DNA of 12,373 bases from Chitinophagales bacterium (GTDB taxonomy: Bacteria > Bacteroidota > Bacteroidia > Chitinophagales > Saprospiraceae). The stretch is from NCBI GenBank assembly GCA_013298445.1, contig JAAFHQ010000080.1, forward strand, positions 1 through 12,373, read 5' to 3'. The position numbers and the translations under genes are program-made. Below, in pieces: positions 1 through 7,522 of this stretch (its first letter is position 1; each line of letters begins with the position of its first letter). The notes under the pieces were generated by a model. It worked only from the letters and a program-made list of their open reading frames with translations. It did no database searches and was not told where the DNA came from.

Positions 1-543
1 CTGGGGTTGGATGGGAAAAGACGCCCTTATGTATACAATACCCGCGATGATTTGATCAAACAGTGGATAACGATGCGGGACCGTTTTCCAAAGTACAGGA
101 ACTACGCCACGGCTACTTTTGACAATTTGCTCCAACCCGCTGAACGGGAAAAAGCTTCTTCCCGAGCGGTGAATTATTTACAAAGCAGCTATATAGAAAA
201 TTTGGGCAAGGGCAGTTTTGCCATTCATCCACTCCCCGCGACTGCTCAACTCGCTCCAATTTATGGCATGAGTGCCGCCGATATCGACCAGGATGGCCAT
301 CTGGATGCCATTCTGGCGACCAATGGTTTTGACGCCGATGTTTTCACCGGGCGGCATGATGCATTGAATGGTTTGGTGTTAAAGGGAAATGGAAAGGGAG
401 CATTCCAGGCCTTGCCTTGGCAGCGGAGTGGGGTAGTGGTAAAAGGTGATGGCAAGGCTTGTGTTCCTATTAGGGGCGCAGATGGCCAAACCCGATTTTT
501 GATGAGTCAGAACCGGGGAATGTTGAAGGTTTTTGGGAAGTAG
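1..543 (+). CDS. FG-GAP/VCBS-repeat protein, C-terminal fragment
   Basis: The reading frame is open from the first base, so this is the 3' part of a longer gene cut by the window edge; the ATG at 7 is probably internal. The visible 180 codons contain a segment DDLIKQW...RFPKYRNYA, followed by one clear calcium-binding loop of the DxDxDGxxD type (DIDQDGHLD, encoded at 280-306) and an AILATNGF strand, as in FG-GAP/VCBS beta-propeller repeats. The family is known as large exported proteins of Bacteroidota and Planctomycetota, often related to ASPIC/UnbV (CRTAC1) proteins; it has no established enzymatic role. The gene is followed on the same strand by a haloperoxidase-like gene and a second VCBS gene, so the three may act together at the cell surface. 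That shared role is inference. The protein ends in a short hydrophobic strand with no sorting domain visible. Confidence 0.8.
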   Translation: MGLDGKRRPYVYNTRDDLIKQWITMRDRFPKYRNYATATFDNLLQPAEREKASSRAVNYLQSSYIENLGKGSFAIHPLPATAQLAPIYGMSAADIDQDGHLDAILATNGFDADVFTGRHDALNGLVLKGNGKGAFQALPWQRSGVVVKGDGKACVPIRGADGQTRFLMSQNRGMLKVFGK

Positions 544-606
544 GGGCATTGTTATTTTTTAACAGAAAATGGATTGTCGGATGATTTTTGAATATAGAAC
601 GCGGTT

Positions 607-733
607 CTCAGGACCCCCGACCCCTAAAGGGGAGTACATGGTAGGTCAGCACCGAAAAATACCTTTTGATAGGAAAAGCACTTTTTTATGCCATCCGAAA
701 ATGTACTCCCCTTTAGGGGTCGGGGGTTCTGAG
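607..733. repeat. REPIN-like inverted-repeat element (33-bp arms)
   Basis: The left arm at 607-639 and the right arm at 701-733 are reverse complements at 32 of 33 positions, separated by a 61-bp spacer. Each arm contains its own small hairpin, CCCC-TAAA-GGGG, next to a GGGGGTCGGGG-like C/G-rich block. A pair of REP-type palindromes in inverted orientation is the layout of REPIN elements, which in other bacteria are moved by RAYT (Y1 REP) transposases. No transposase is encoded here, so the element would be non-autonomous. The right arm overlaps the 5' end of the haloperoxidase-like gene. Single-stranded DNA or RNA from here would fold into a very stable hairpin. No T-run follows the right arm, so a simple intrinsic terminator is unlikely. 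The assignment to the REPIN class is inference from structure alone. Confidence 0.75.
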
Positions 734-2095
734 GCTCACGCAAAAGTCTCCAAGCAAAGCCCCAATCTTTTTTCCTTAATCGCCCTACTCATTTTTTTAT
801 TCACCTCCTGCACCCCACCAGAAACACCCTACCGCCCCAGCGCTGCCAGCCACGACCCAGAAACCATCCATGAACTAGGTCAAGCGCTGACCGATGTGAT
901 TGTACACGATGTGTTTTCGCCACCCGTGGCGGCACGCATCTATACTTATTCCCATCTGGCAGCATATGAGGCACTGCGTTGGGACGATGCCGGAGATTAC
1001 CCCTCTTTAACCCAACAAATGCGCGGCTTTGTGACCATACCTGAGCCTCAGGACGACGGTGCTCCCCATTGTTTTCCACTGGCCGCTGCACATGCCATGA
1101 TCGGAGTGAGTAAAATGCTGGTGTTTTCAGATACGATGTTGGATCGCAAGGCGGCCCCCGTTTTTAAAAGATTTGCCGCACTCCATTTGCCCAAAGCCGT
1201 TGAAAACCGCTCCAAAGCCTATGCGGAAAAAATAGTTGCAGCCATAGCCCAACGCATCAAAACCGACAATTACAAAGAAACCCGTGGGTTTTCCCGCTAT
1301 ACTCCCCAAAGTACCTCGGGCCATTGGGAGCCTACGCCCCCCGAATACATGGATGCCATTGAACCACATTGGCGCAAACTGTTGCCCTTTGTACTGGACA
1401 GTGCCAGTCAGTTCAAACCGATTCCGCCAGCGCCATATAGTCAATCCCCTGGAAGCCCATTTTATCGGGATATGCTTTTTGTATACGAAACTTCAAAACA
1501 ACTCACGGAAGAACAAAAAGCCATTGCCAATTTTTGGGATTGCAACCCCTTTGTGACCCACAACGAAGGGCATTTGATGTTTGCCACTAAAAAAATCACT
1601 CCGGGGGGGCATTGGATGGGCATCACGCGAATTGTTTGCCAAAAAACCAAAGCGGACATAGTTAAAAGTGCCTGGAGTTATGCGCTGACAGCCGTTACCT
1701 TGAATGAAGCTTTTATTAGTTGCTGGGATGAAAAATACCGCAGTGAGTACGTACGCCCGGAGACCGCCATTCGGGCATTAAAAGACCCCAAGTGGTTCCC
1801 ATTGTTGCAAACCCCACCATTTCCGGAGTATACCAGTGGCCATAGCGTGGTCTCTTCGGCTAGTGCTGTGGTATTGACACATCTTTACGGGGATTCATTT
1901 GCATATGTGGATTCGGTTGAAGTAAATTACGGCCTTTCGCCAAGAAGCTATCCTTCTTTTAGCGCGGCGGCTGCCGAAGCGTCCAGAAGTAGACTGTATG
2001 GCGGCATCCATTTTTTGCCTGCTATTGAAAATGGTGTTAAACAAGGCCAGGCAATTGGGAATTATTTGATTCAACAGTTAAATCTAAAGCGTTGA
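701..2095 (+). CDS. vanadium-dependent haloperoxidase/PAP2-family lipoprotein
   Basis: With the ATG at 701 the product has 464 residues. A hydrophobic segment (SLIALLIFLF) ends in a lipobox-like FTSC with Cys37, so a lipoprotein exported across the inner membrane is likely. The vanadate/phosphate-binding signature of the family is present in order: Kx6RP (Lys345, Arg352-Pro353), SGH (Ser379-Gly380-His381, preceded by Thr instead of Pro) and SRx5H (Arg431, His437). Known members either oxidise halides with peroxide or act as acid phosphatases; sequence alone does not decide which. The usual SRx5HxxxD ending reads HFLPA here, so the Asp is missing. The frame is open back to an ATG at 569, but that would add 44 residues read through a repeat element ahead of the signal peptide. 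No ATG, GTG or TTG occurs between 701 and the signal peptide, so 701 is preferred. The stop overlaps the start of the next gene. Confidence 0.82.
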   Translation: MYSPLGVGGSEAHAKVSKQSPNLFSLIALLIFLFTSCTPPETPYRPSAASHDPETIHELGQALTDVIVHDVFSPPVAARIYTYSHLAAYEALRWDDAGDYPSLTQQMRGFVTIPEPQDDGAPHCFPLAAAHAMIGVSKMLVFSDTMLDRKAAPVFKRFAALHLPKAVENRSKAYAEKIVAAIAQRIKTDNYKETRGFSRYTPQSTSGHWEPTPPEYMDAIEPHWRKLLPFVLDSASQFKPIPPAPYSQSPGSPFYRDMLFVYETSKQLTEEQKAIANFWDCNPFVTHNEGHLMFATKKITPGGHWMGITRIVCQKTKADIVKSAWSYALTAVTLNEAFISCWDEKYRSEYVRPETAIRALKDPKWFPLLQTPPFPEYTSGHSVVSSASAVVLTHLYGDSFAYVDSVEVNYGLSPRSYPSFSAAAAEASRSRLYGGIHFLPAIENGVKQGQAIGNYLIQQLNLKR

Positions 2096-3621
2096 CTAAG
2101 CTTAGTACCTTTTCAATTGTAGTATTTGTTGGTCTTCTATTTTTGGTTTGGACAAATACAGCCTGTGATCAAAAAGAGCAGGGGCAAAAACTTGCAGAAT
2201 TGTATTGTGGTGCTTGCCATTTATTCCCCGAACCGGGCTTGTTGAACAAAAAAGGCTGGGAGGAAGGTGTACTCCCCCAAATGGCCATTCGGATGGGCAT
2301 TGCTGACCCTGATTTTAACGAATTAAATCCTGAAGAGTACCAAACTATTCTGGAAAAAGGCGGCTTGCCTTTAAAACCAATGGTTAGTAAAAAAGATTGG
2401 AGTAAAATTGTGGCTTATTACCTCAAAAATGCTCCCGAAAACGTACAAACTCAGCAAGGAGCCTTGCCCATCCTGTTGGACACTCAACAGTTCAAGCCGC
2501 AGATATTGTGGCAATCTCCAGGGGAGAGGCCCAATTTTTCCTTATTGAAATTTTTTCCCGAGCAAAATACCCTGGTTGCCGGCCAACGGGAAGGGAAAGT
2601 GTACCTATTTAAGGGGGCAAAGCAAGAACTCCAGGATTCTTTATTCACTCCGTCTTCTGCCAGTGATATCAACATCACTGCCAATAGCCACCTCCAATTG
2701 TTGTTGATGGGTAAAATGGATCCCAATGATGCATACTCCGGAGCTTTACTTGAAATTGAAAAAAAAGCAGGGCGTTGGAAAGTCCTGCGCAGTTTGGTAA
2801 ATGGTTTGAATCGTCCGGTGCAATTTGCGTCTTTTGATCAAGGTGAAGCCGGCGAACAAGCCTTTGCCATCAGTGAATTCGGACATTATACCGGGGCTTT
2901 GAGTTGGCACGAAACAACTGCTGATGGTAAAAGTAAAGTGTATCAGCTTTTTAATGGCCCAGGAGCCCGGGTCGCACATGTGGTTGATTTGGACCAAGAT
3001 GGCAAACAGGACATCGTAGCCCTGCTCAGTCAGGGTGACGAAAAAATCATTTGGTTTAAAAACCTAGGTAAAGGGGTGTTTGATCCCCGGCTACTTGCAC
3101 GGTTTTTGCCCATTTATGGATCCAGCTATTTGGACATCGAAGACATGAACCAGGATGGGAAGCTGGACCTCATCCATTCGGCTGGCGACAATTATGATTA
3201 CAGCTATGCCTTGAAAGGATACCACGGCGTTCGTATAATGCTGAATCAAGGGAACGAATACTTTGTGGAAAAGAAATTTTTGCCGCTTCACGGAGCTGGG
3301 AAAGTACTGGTGGAGGACTTTGATCAGGACGGCAAACCTGACTTGGCCTGCACCTCTTATTTCCCAGATTATTCTCAGAAACCTCTGGGTGGGTTTGTGG
3401 TATTTAAAAACCAGGGAAACTTGAAATTCAGTGCCCATACTTTCCCTCTGGGAGATAAAGCCAATTGGTTGTTGATGGATAAGGGTGATGTGGATAAGGA
3501 TGGAGACTGCGACATCATTCTAGGAGCATGCAGCATCAATAATACAGTGCCAAAACCAATGCGCCAGGATTGGAATCAACTGGGAATCGGGGTTTTACTA
3601 TTCCGAAACCAGCTCAAGTAG
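2092..3621 (+). CDS. lipoprotein with CxxCH haem motif and VCBS propeller
   Basis: The 509-residue product begins at a TTG whose last two bases form part of the preceding TGA stop (TTGA), implying translational coupling; no in-frame ATG exists before the first domain. A signal peptide ends at a lipobox-like TNTAC (Cys25). Residues 39-43 read CGACH, a CxxCH c-type haem site, within a short cytochrome-like domain that runs to about residue 120; a Met in MAIRMG could be the distal ligand. The remainder is a VCBS/FG-GAP beta-propeller with four DxDxDGxxD-type calcium loops starting at residues 299, 351 (DMNQDG), 409 and 466. The protein is probably anchored in a membrane facing the periplasm or outside. 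A role in electron transfer for the neighbouring haloperoxidase-like protein is possible but is inference. The substrate is unknown. Confidence 0.82.
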   Translation: MTKLSTFSIVVFVGLLFLVWTNTACDQKEQGQKLAELYCGACHLFPEPGLLNKKGWEEGVLPQMAIRMGIADPDFNELNPEEYQTILEKGGLPLKPMVSKKDWSKIVAYYLKNAPENVQTQQGALPILLDTQQFKPQILWQSPGERPNFSLLKFFPEQNTLVAGQREGKVYLFKGAKQELQDSLFTPSSASDINITANSHLQLLLMGKMDPNDAYSGALLEIEKKAGRWKVLRSLVNGLNRPVQFASFDQGEAGEQAFAISEFGHYTGALSWHETTADGKSKVYQLFNGPGARVAHVVDLDQDGKQDIVALLSQGDEKIIWFKNLGKGVFDPRLLARFLPIYGSSYLDIEDMNQDGKLDLIHSAGDNYDYSYALKGYHGVRIMLNQGNEYFVEKKFLPLHGAGKVLVEDFDQDGKPDLACTSYFPDYSQKPLGGFVVFKNQGNLKFSAHTFPLGDKANWLLMDKGDVDKDGDCDIILGACSINNTVPKPMRQDWNQLGIGVLLFRNQLK

Positions 3622-3622
3622 G

Positions 3623-3661
3623 GTAGCGTGGGCGCAAAATCGTGCTACTTTTCCCGTTTTT
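3623..3661 (+). terminator. possible intrinsic terminator after the VCBS gene
   Basis: Two bases after the stop codon, GTAGC (3623-3627) pairs with GCTAC (3644-3648). The stem can extend to about nine pairs using G-U wobbles around a loop of about eight bases. It is followed by a T-rich tract (TTTTCCCGTTTTTT). The stem is weak, so termination may be partial. The position between two transcription units supports the call. Confidence 0.4.
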
Positions 3662-3676
3662 TCCAAACACCTTGCT

Positions 3677-3684
3677 TATCTTTG
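3677..3684 (+). promoter_or_regulatory. candidate -7 promoter element for transketolase
   Basis: TATCTTTG matches the Bacteroidota -7 consensus TAnnTTTG exactly and lies 57 bases before the transketolase ATG, which would give a leader of roughly 50 bases. No clear -33 TTG lies at the expected distance; the region there is only T-rich. The match is short and could be chance. Confidence 0.35.
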
Positions 3685-3740
3685 GCCAATTCTTTTTAAT
3701 AAACAAACAATTAACACACAAACTGCTATCAATTAAAGTT

Positions 3741-5768
3741 ATGGCAAATAACCTTTCTCTGCGGGCTGCCGACAACGTTCGTATCCTGTCGGCCGCGATG
3801 GTGGAAAAAGCACAATCTGGTCACCCTGGTGGCCCCATGGGCGGTGCTGATTTTACCCATATTCTTTATTCCGAGTTTTTGGAATACGATCCAAGTGACA
3901 TGCACTGGCCTCTGCGCGACCGCTTTTTTCTCGATGCAGGCCACATGTCGGCCATGTTGTACGGGCAACAAGCCCTGTTGGGTAACTATACGCTGGAAGA
4001 AATCAGTAATTTTCGCCAGTGGGGCAGTCCAACCCCTGGACACCCGGAAGTAGACGTTGAGCGGGGTATTGAAAACACCTCCGGGCCACTCGGGTTAGGG
4101 CATACTTTTGGTATTGGTGCTGCCATTGCTGAGCGTTTCCTAGCGCAACGCTTTGGAGAAGAGATCGCCCACAAAACCTACATCTACATTTCCGACGGCG
4201 GGGTACAAGAGGAAATTTCGCAAGGCGCTGGCCGGATTGCCGGCTTTTTAGGCTTAGGCAATATTGTGATGTTTTACGACGCCAACGACATCCAACTCTC
4301 TACCGAAGTTGATGCCGTAACGAGTGAGGATACCGCTAAAAAATACGAAGCCTGGCATTGGCATGTACAAACCGTGGTTGGCAACGATCACGATGCATTG
4401 CGTGCAGCCATTAAAGCCGCCATTGCAGAAACCGATCGCCCCTCCCTGATCATCGGCAAAACCATCATGGGTAAAGGGGTGAAAAAAGAGGACGGTTCGG
4501 CTTTCGAAGGAGAGGTGGAATTGCACGGTAAACCACTGGGGCAATCCAAAGCTTCTTATACCAAAACCATTGAAGGATTGGGTGGCGACCCCAACAATCC
4601 TTTCCAGATTTTCCCCGATGTAGCAGAGTACTATGCGGGAATTTTGGATCAAAAGCGCAAAGCTGCTGCTGCACGCAAAGCCAAATTTGCGAGCTGGGAA
4701 CAAGCCAACCCTGCACAAGCGGCTAAACTTTCCACCTGGTTGAGTGGTAAACTGCCAGAAATCAACTGGGGCGAAATAGCCCAAAAGGAAAATGATGCTA
4801 CGCGCAATGCTTCCGGCAATGTACTGGCTTACCTGGCCGGGAAAGTAGAAAACCTCATTGTAGCATCTGCTGACTTGAGCAACTCCGATAAAACGGATAG
4901 CTTTTTGAAAAAGACCCATGCCTTTACCCATGGTGATTTTTCAGGTTCATTCCTGCAAGCAGGGGTGGCGGAATTGACCATGGCCGCATTGTCGATAGGT
5001 ATGTCACTACACGGAGGTGTGATTCCGGCATGTGCGACCTTCTTTGCTTTTTCGGACTACATGAAACCCGCGATTAGGGTAGCAGCCCTGATGGAAAAGC
5101 AAGTGATTTTTATTTGGACCCACGATGCTTTCCGGGTAGGGGAGGACGGGCCTACACACCAGCCAATCGAGCAGGAAGCGCAGTTGCGTTTGTTGGAACA
5201 ATTGAAAAACCACTCGGGCAAAAATGGCGTTTTGGCCCTGCGACCAGCAGACAGCCATGAAACCACCATTTGCTGGAAATTGGCACTGGAAAACCAGGAT
5301 TCACCTTCGGGCTTGATCTTATCCCGTCAAAACATCAATGACTTGCCAGCAGCATCCAGCCGTTTTGCAGAGGCTAGCCAGGCTGAACGGGGAGCGTATA
5401 TCGTGCAAAATTGCGACGGTACACCAGACGTGATTTTGGTCGCCAATGGTTCTGAAGTAGCAACTTTGGTTGCTGGAGCCAAAATACTGAGTGAAGACAA
5501 AGGCCTGAAAGTACGGATTGTTTCTGCTCCTTCCGAAGGGCTGTTCCGCACTCAATCGGTAGATTATCAAGAAACAGTATTGCCTTCAAATGTGCCTACT
5601 TTTGGACTTACTGCTGGTTTGCCAGTTACTTTGCGTGGCCTGGTGGGTACCCGAGGAAAGGTTTGGGGCTTGAGCCATTTTGGATACTCTGCGCCGTATA
5701 AGGTGTTGGACGAAAAATTTGGCTTTACACCAGAGAATGTTGTTAAGCAGGTGATTGAAATGTTGTAA
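3741..5768 (+). CDS. tkt: transketolase
   Basis: This cytoplasmic enzyme moves two-carbon ketol units between sugar phosphates in the non-oxidative pentose phosphate pathway, using thiamine diphosphate and a divalent metal. The 675-residue length is typical. From the N-terminus: SGHPGGPMGG (about residues 25-34), GPLGLGHTFG, the metal/cofactor motif as SDGG (Asp152) with Asn182 in YDAND, the cofactor-activating Glu411 in GVAELTM, and HDAFRVGEDGPTHQP in the pyrimidine domain, followed by a C-terminal domain. The SDGG form instead of GDG is usual for the Bacteroidota branch, as I recall it. The start at 3741 (MANNLSLRAADNVRIL) matches the family N-terminus; the frame is open 33 codons further upstream but that stretch is not protein-like. 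It appears to be monocistronic, with a terminator after the stop. Confidence 0.97.
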   Translation: MANNLSLRAADNVRILSAAMVEKAQSGHPGGPMGGADFTHILYSEFLEYDPSDMHWPLRDRFFLDAGHMSAMLYGQQALLGNYTLEEISNFRQWGSPTPGHPEVDVERGIENTSGPLGLGHTFGIGAAIAERFLAQRFGEEIAHKTYIYISDGGVQEEISQGAGRIAGFLGLGNIVMFYDANDIQLSTEVDAVTSEDTAKKYEAWHWHVQTVVGNDHDALRAAIKAAIAETDRPSLIIGKTIMGKGVKKEDGSAFEGEVELHGKPLGQSKASYTKTIEGLGGDPNNPFQIFPDVAEYYAGILDQKRKAAAARKAKFASWEQANPAQAAKLSTWLSGKLPEINWGEIAQKENDATRNASGNVLAYLAGKVENLIVASADLSNSDKTDSFLKKTHAFTHGDFSGSFLQAGVAELTMAALSIGMSLHGGVIPACATFFAFSDYMKPAIRVAALMEKQVIFIWTHDAFRVGEDGPTHQPIEQEAQLRLLEQLKNHSGKNGVLALRPADSHETTICWKLALENQDSPSGLILSRQNINDLPAASSRFAEASQAERGAYIVQNCDGTPDVILVANGSEVATLVAGAKILSEDKGLKVRIVSAPSEGLFRTQSVDYQETVLPSNVPTFGLTAGLPVTLRGLVGTRGKVWGLSHFGYSAPYKVLDEKFGFTPENVVKQVIEML

Positions 5769-5800
5769 TTATCACTTGTTCAGTTGAATATAAAAAAGAA

Positions 5801-5843
5801 AGAGGGTTCTTCACGATCATGTGGAGAACCCTCTTCTTGTTTT
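5801..5843. terminator. bidirectional intrinsic terminator between convergent genes
   Basis: A 14-bp stem (5801-5814 with 5821-5834, all paired if one G-U is allowed) encloses the loop GATCAT. On the plus strand it is followed by TCTTGTTTT, and on the minus strand by TTTCTTTTTTATA, so it can stop transcription both of the transketolase gene (ending 5768) and of the opposing TPR gene (ending 5865). Confidence 0.88.
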
Positions 5844-5864
5844 AGACTAAGCCTTTTGCCTTAC

Positions 5865-7487
5865 TTAGTCTCGGTCTTTGCCCCCTGCGGCAATTGCCTC
5901 TTTAATATTCTTGATGGTAGTTTGGATATCTGCATTAGCAGGATCCAAAGCCTGCATTTTTTCAAAGTAAGTCAATGCCTTGGGTAGATCAGGAGTTTCG
6001 ACGTGGTTGACATAATATTCACCCAAATAAGCATAAGCAGTTATCACATTGGTTTTGGTCCGCTGCTCTGCTTTCTCGAGGGTAGGTTCGATCAACTCCA
6101 GGTATTTTTCGTAAAATGGCTTGGCCATTGACTTTTTAGCAGCGGTATCCAGTGCTACATTGATCCGAGCCCGAGTATACCAACCTACTGCATAAGTAGG
6201 ATTCAACTCATTGACCTTGCGGTAAGCAGAATCAGCCAAGGAGTAGTTTTTGAGCTGCATTTGAGCATTACCGATGAAGAAGTAATCTTGGTTGGTCGGC
6301 TTTACTTTCTGTAATTTAATGGTATAAGCATCAATTGCATTTTGCCAATTTTTACCATCATAATACATTCTACCGATCATATCATAAACCTCGACGCGGT
6401 TACTGTCCAATTCCACTACTTTCATGTAGTTTTTGGCGGCAACATCTCTTTCGCCTAATTTAGCCGCAGCCTTAGCATAGTACTCATAATCAGAAGTAGC
6501 CTTTTTGCGGTTGACTTCTTTTTCGAAGAACATTTTTGAAGCATTAAAAGACTCCTGGAAAGCGCCTTTTTCATAATTGGCCCAAGCCAACCAGCGGTAC
6601 ATTTCACCACGAGCAGGGTCTTGTTGGAGTACGGTATTGGCCTCTTTAATGGCACGCTCGTAATCCTTGGCATTGTAGGTCAAAAAACGGACCAGACGAG
6701 CTCTGGCGTCGATATCTGTTCCCACCAATTCCACATATTTGGACAACAGCGGCGTACCTTTAGTGTACAATTTATTGCCGAAGTAGATCTCATAAAGGTC
6801 TTTGTAGGCAGGTGAATAGTTGGGGAACTTCGCTACGATGTCCTCCAGGTTTTTCTGCGCTACATCCGCAATCCCACTTTTCAAGTAGGTACGGGCAATC
6901 TTCATCAGAATCTCAGGATTTTGCTTGTCCTTTTCTGAGGCAAAGGTATAGTTGGTTTGAGCATCGCCAATTTTGTCAGCAGCAACCTGTGCATCACCCA
7001 ACAACATGAAGTAGCGTGGATTTTTGGTGTCGTTGTCACGAGCCAAAGTGAAATTCTCCAACGCTTTATCAATGTTTGGTTTCTGACTCGTCAGATAGGC
7101 GCTACCGATCAGGGCATAAGCTTCTGCTGGTTTTTTCTTCACAAAACGCAGCGCACGGCCAAATGACTTTTCTGCATCCTGGCCCAAGCCTTTATCGAGT
7201 GCGATTTTACCAACTCCTACGTGTGGAGCTGGAGCATCTGGTGCCAAGGCTAAACCTTTGTTGTACCAGAAAGCAGCGGAATCCTGTGCTTCGTCGAAGT
7301 AGAAGGTTTCCCCTAAATAGTAGTAGCCATCACCATTGGTAGGCTCTTTTTGAATCAGTTCTCTGGCCATTTTGCGGGCACCTGAGATGTTTTCATCAGA
7401 CATCATCTTTTGGATTTCCGCTACGGTTTGCGCAAATGCTCCTTGCGAAACCAAAATGAATACAGACCACAACACAAGTTTCTTCAT
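5865..7487 (-). CDS. periplasmic TPR-repeat protein
   Basis: The product has 540 residues. It starts with a signal peptide (MKKLVLWSVFILVSQGAFAQ, cleavage after about residue 19 or 20), and almost all the rest is tandem tetratricopeptide repeats. About ten units can be counted from the recurring pattern of a small residue, an aromatic and a closing Pro, for example ALENFTLARDNDTKNPRYF and AIDAYTIKLQKVKPTNQDYF. Such arrays are protein-binding scaffolds with no catalysis of their own. It is the last gene of the probable TonB operon, 35 bases after the PstS-like gene, which suggests a periplasmic accessory or assembly role; the partner is unknown. An upstream in-frame ATG would add nine residues before the signal peptide; the ATG at 7487 gives a clean signal sequence and is preferred. 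An 8-bp inverted repeat overlaps the stop codon. Confidence 0.88.
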   Translation of the reverse strand: MKKLVLWSVFILVSQGAFAQTVAEIQKMMSDENISGARKMARELIQKEPTNGDGYYYLGETFYFDEAQDSAAFWYNKGLALAPDAPAPHVGVGKIALDKGLGQDAEKSFGRALRFVKKKPAEAYALIGSAYLTSQKPNIDKALENFTLARDNDTKNPRYFMLLGDAQVAADKIGDAQTNYTFASEKDKQNPEILMKIARTYLKSGIADVAQKNLEDIVAKFPNYSPAYKDLYEIYFGNKLYTKGTPLLSKYVELVGTDIDARARLVRFLTYNAKDYERAIKEANTVLQQDPARGEMYRWLAWANYEKGAFQESFNASKMFFEKEVNRKKATSDYEYYAKAAAKLGERDVAAKNYMKVVELDSNRVEVYDMIGRMYYDGKNWQNAIDAYTIKLQKVKPTNQDYFFIGNAQMQLKNYSLADSAYRKVNELNPTYAVGWYTRARINVALDTAAKKSMAKPFYEKYLELIEPTLEKAEQRTKTNVITAYAYLGEYYVNHVETPDLPKALTYFEKMQALDPANADIQTTIKNIKEAIAAGGKDRD

Positions 7488-7522
7488 TGCCGATGAATTT
7501 TGAATGGTTAGCACTTACTTGT

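Noticed and set aside
569..700. A 44-residue N-terminal extension of the haloperoxidase-like protein
   Set aside because: It would put repeat-encoded sequence ahead of the lipoprotein signal peptide. The ATG at 701 gives a shorter, export-compatible N-terminus, although even that still begins in the repeat.
4191..4202. Apparent loss of the GDG cofactor motif in transketolase (SDGG)
   Set aside because: The Asp that binds the metal is retained, Asn182 and Glu411 are in place, and I recall the same SDGG form in Bacteroides transketolases, so it is normal for this branch.
4254..4931. A 225-codon minus-strand frame inside the transketolase gene
   Set aside because: The opposite strand encodes conserved transketolase motifs without interruption; the antisense product shows no domain or start context.
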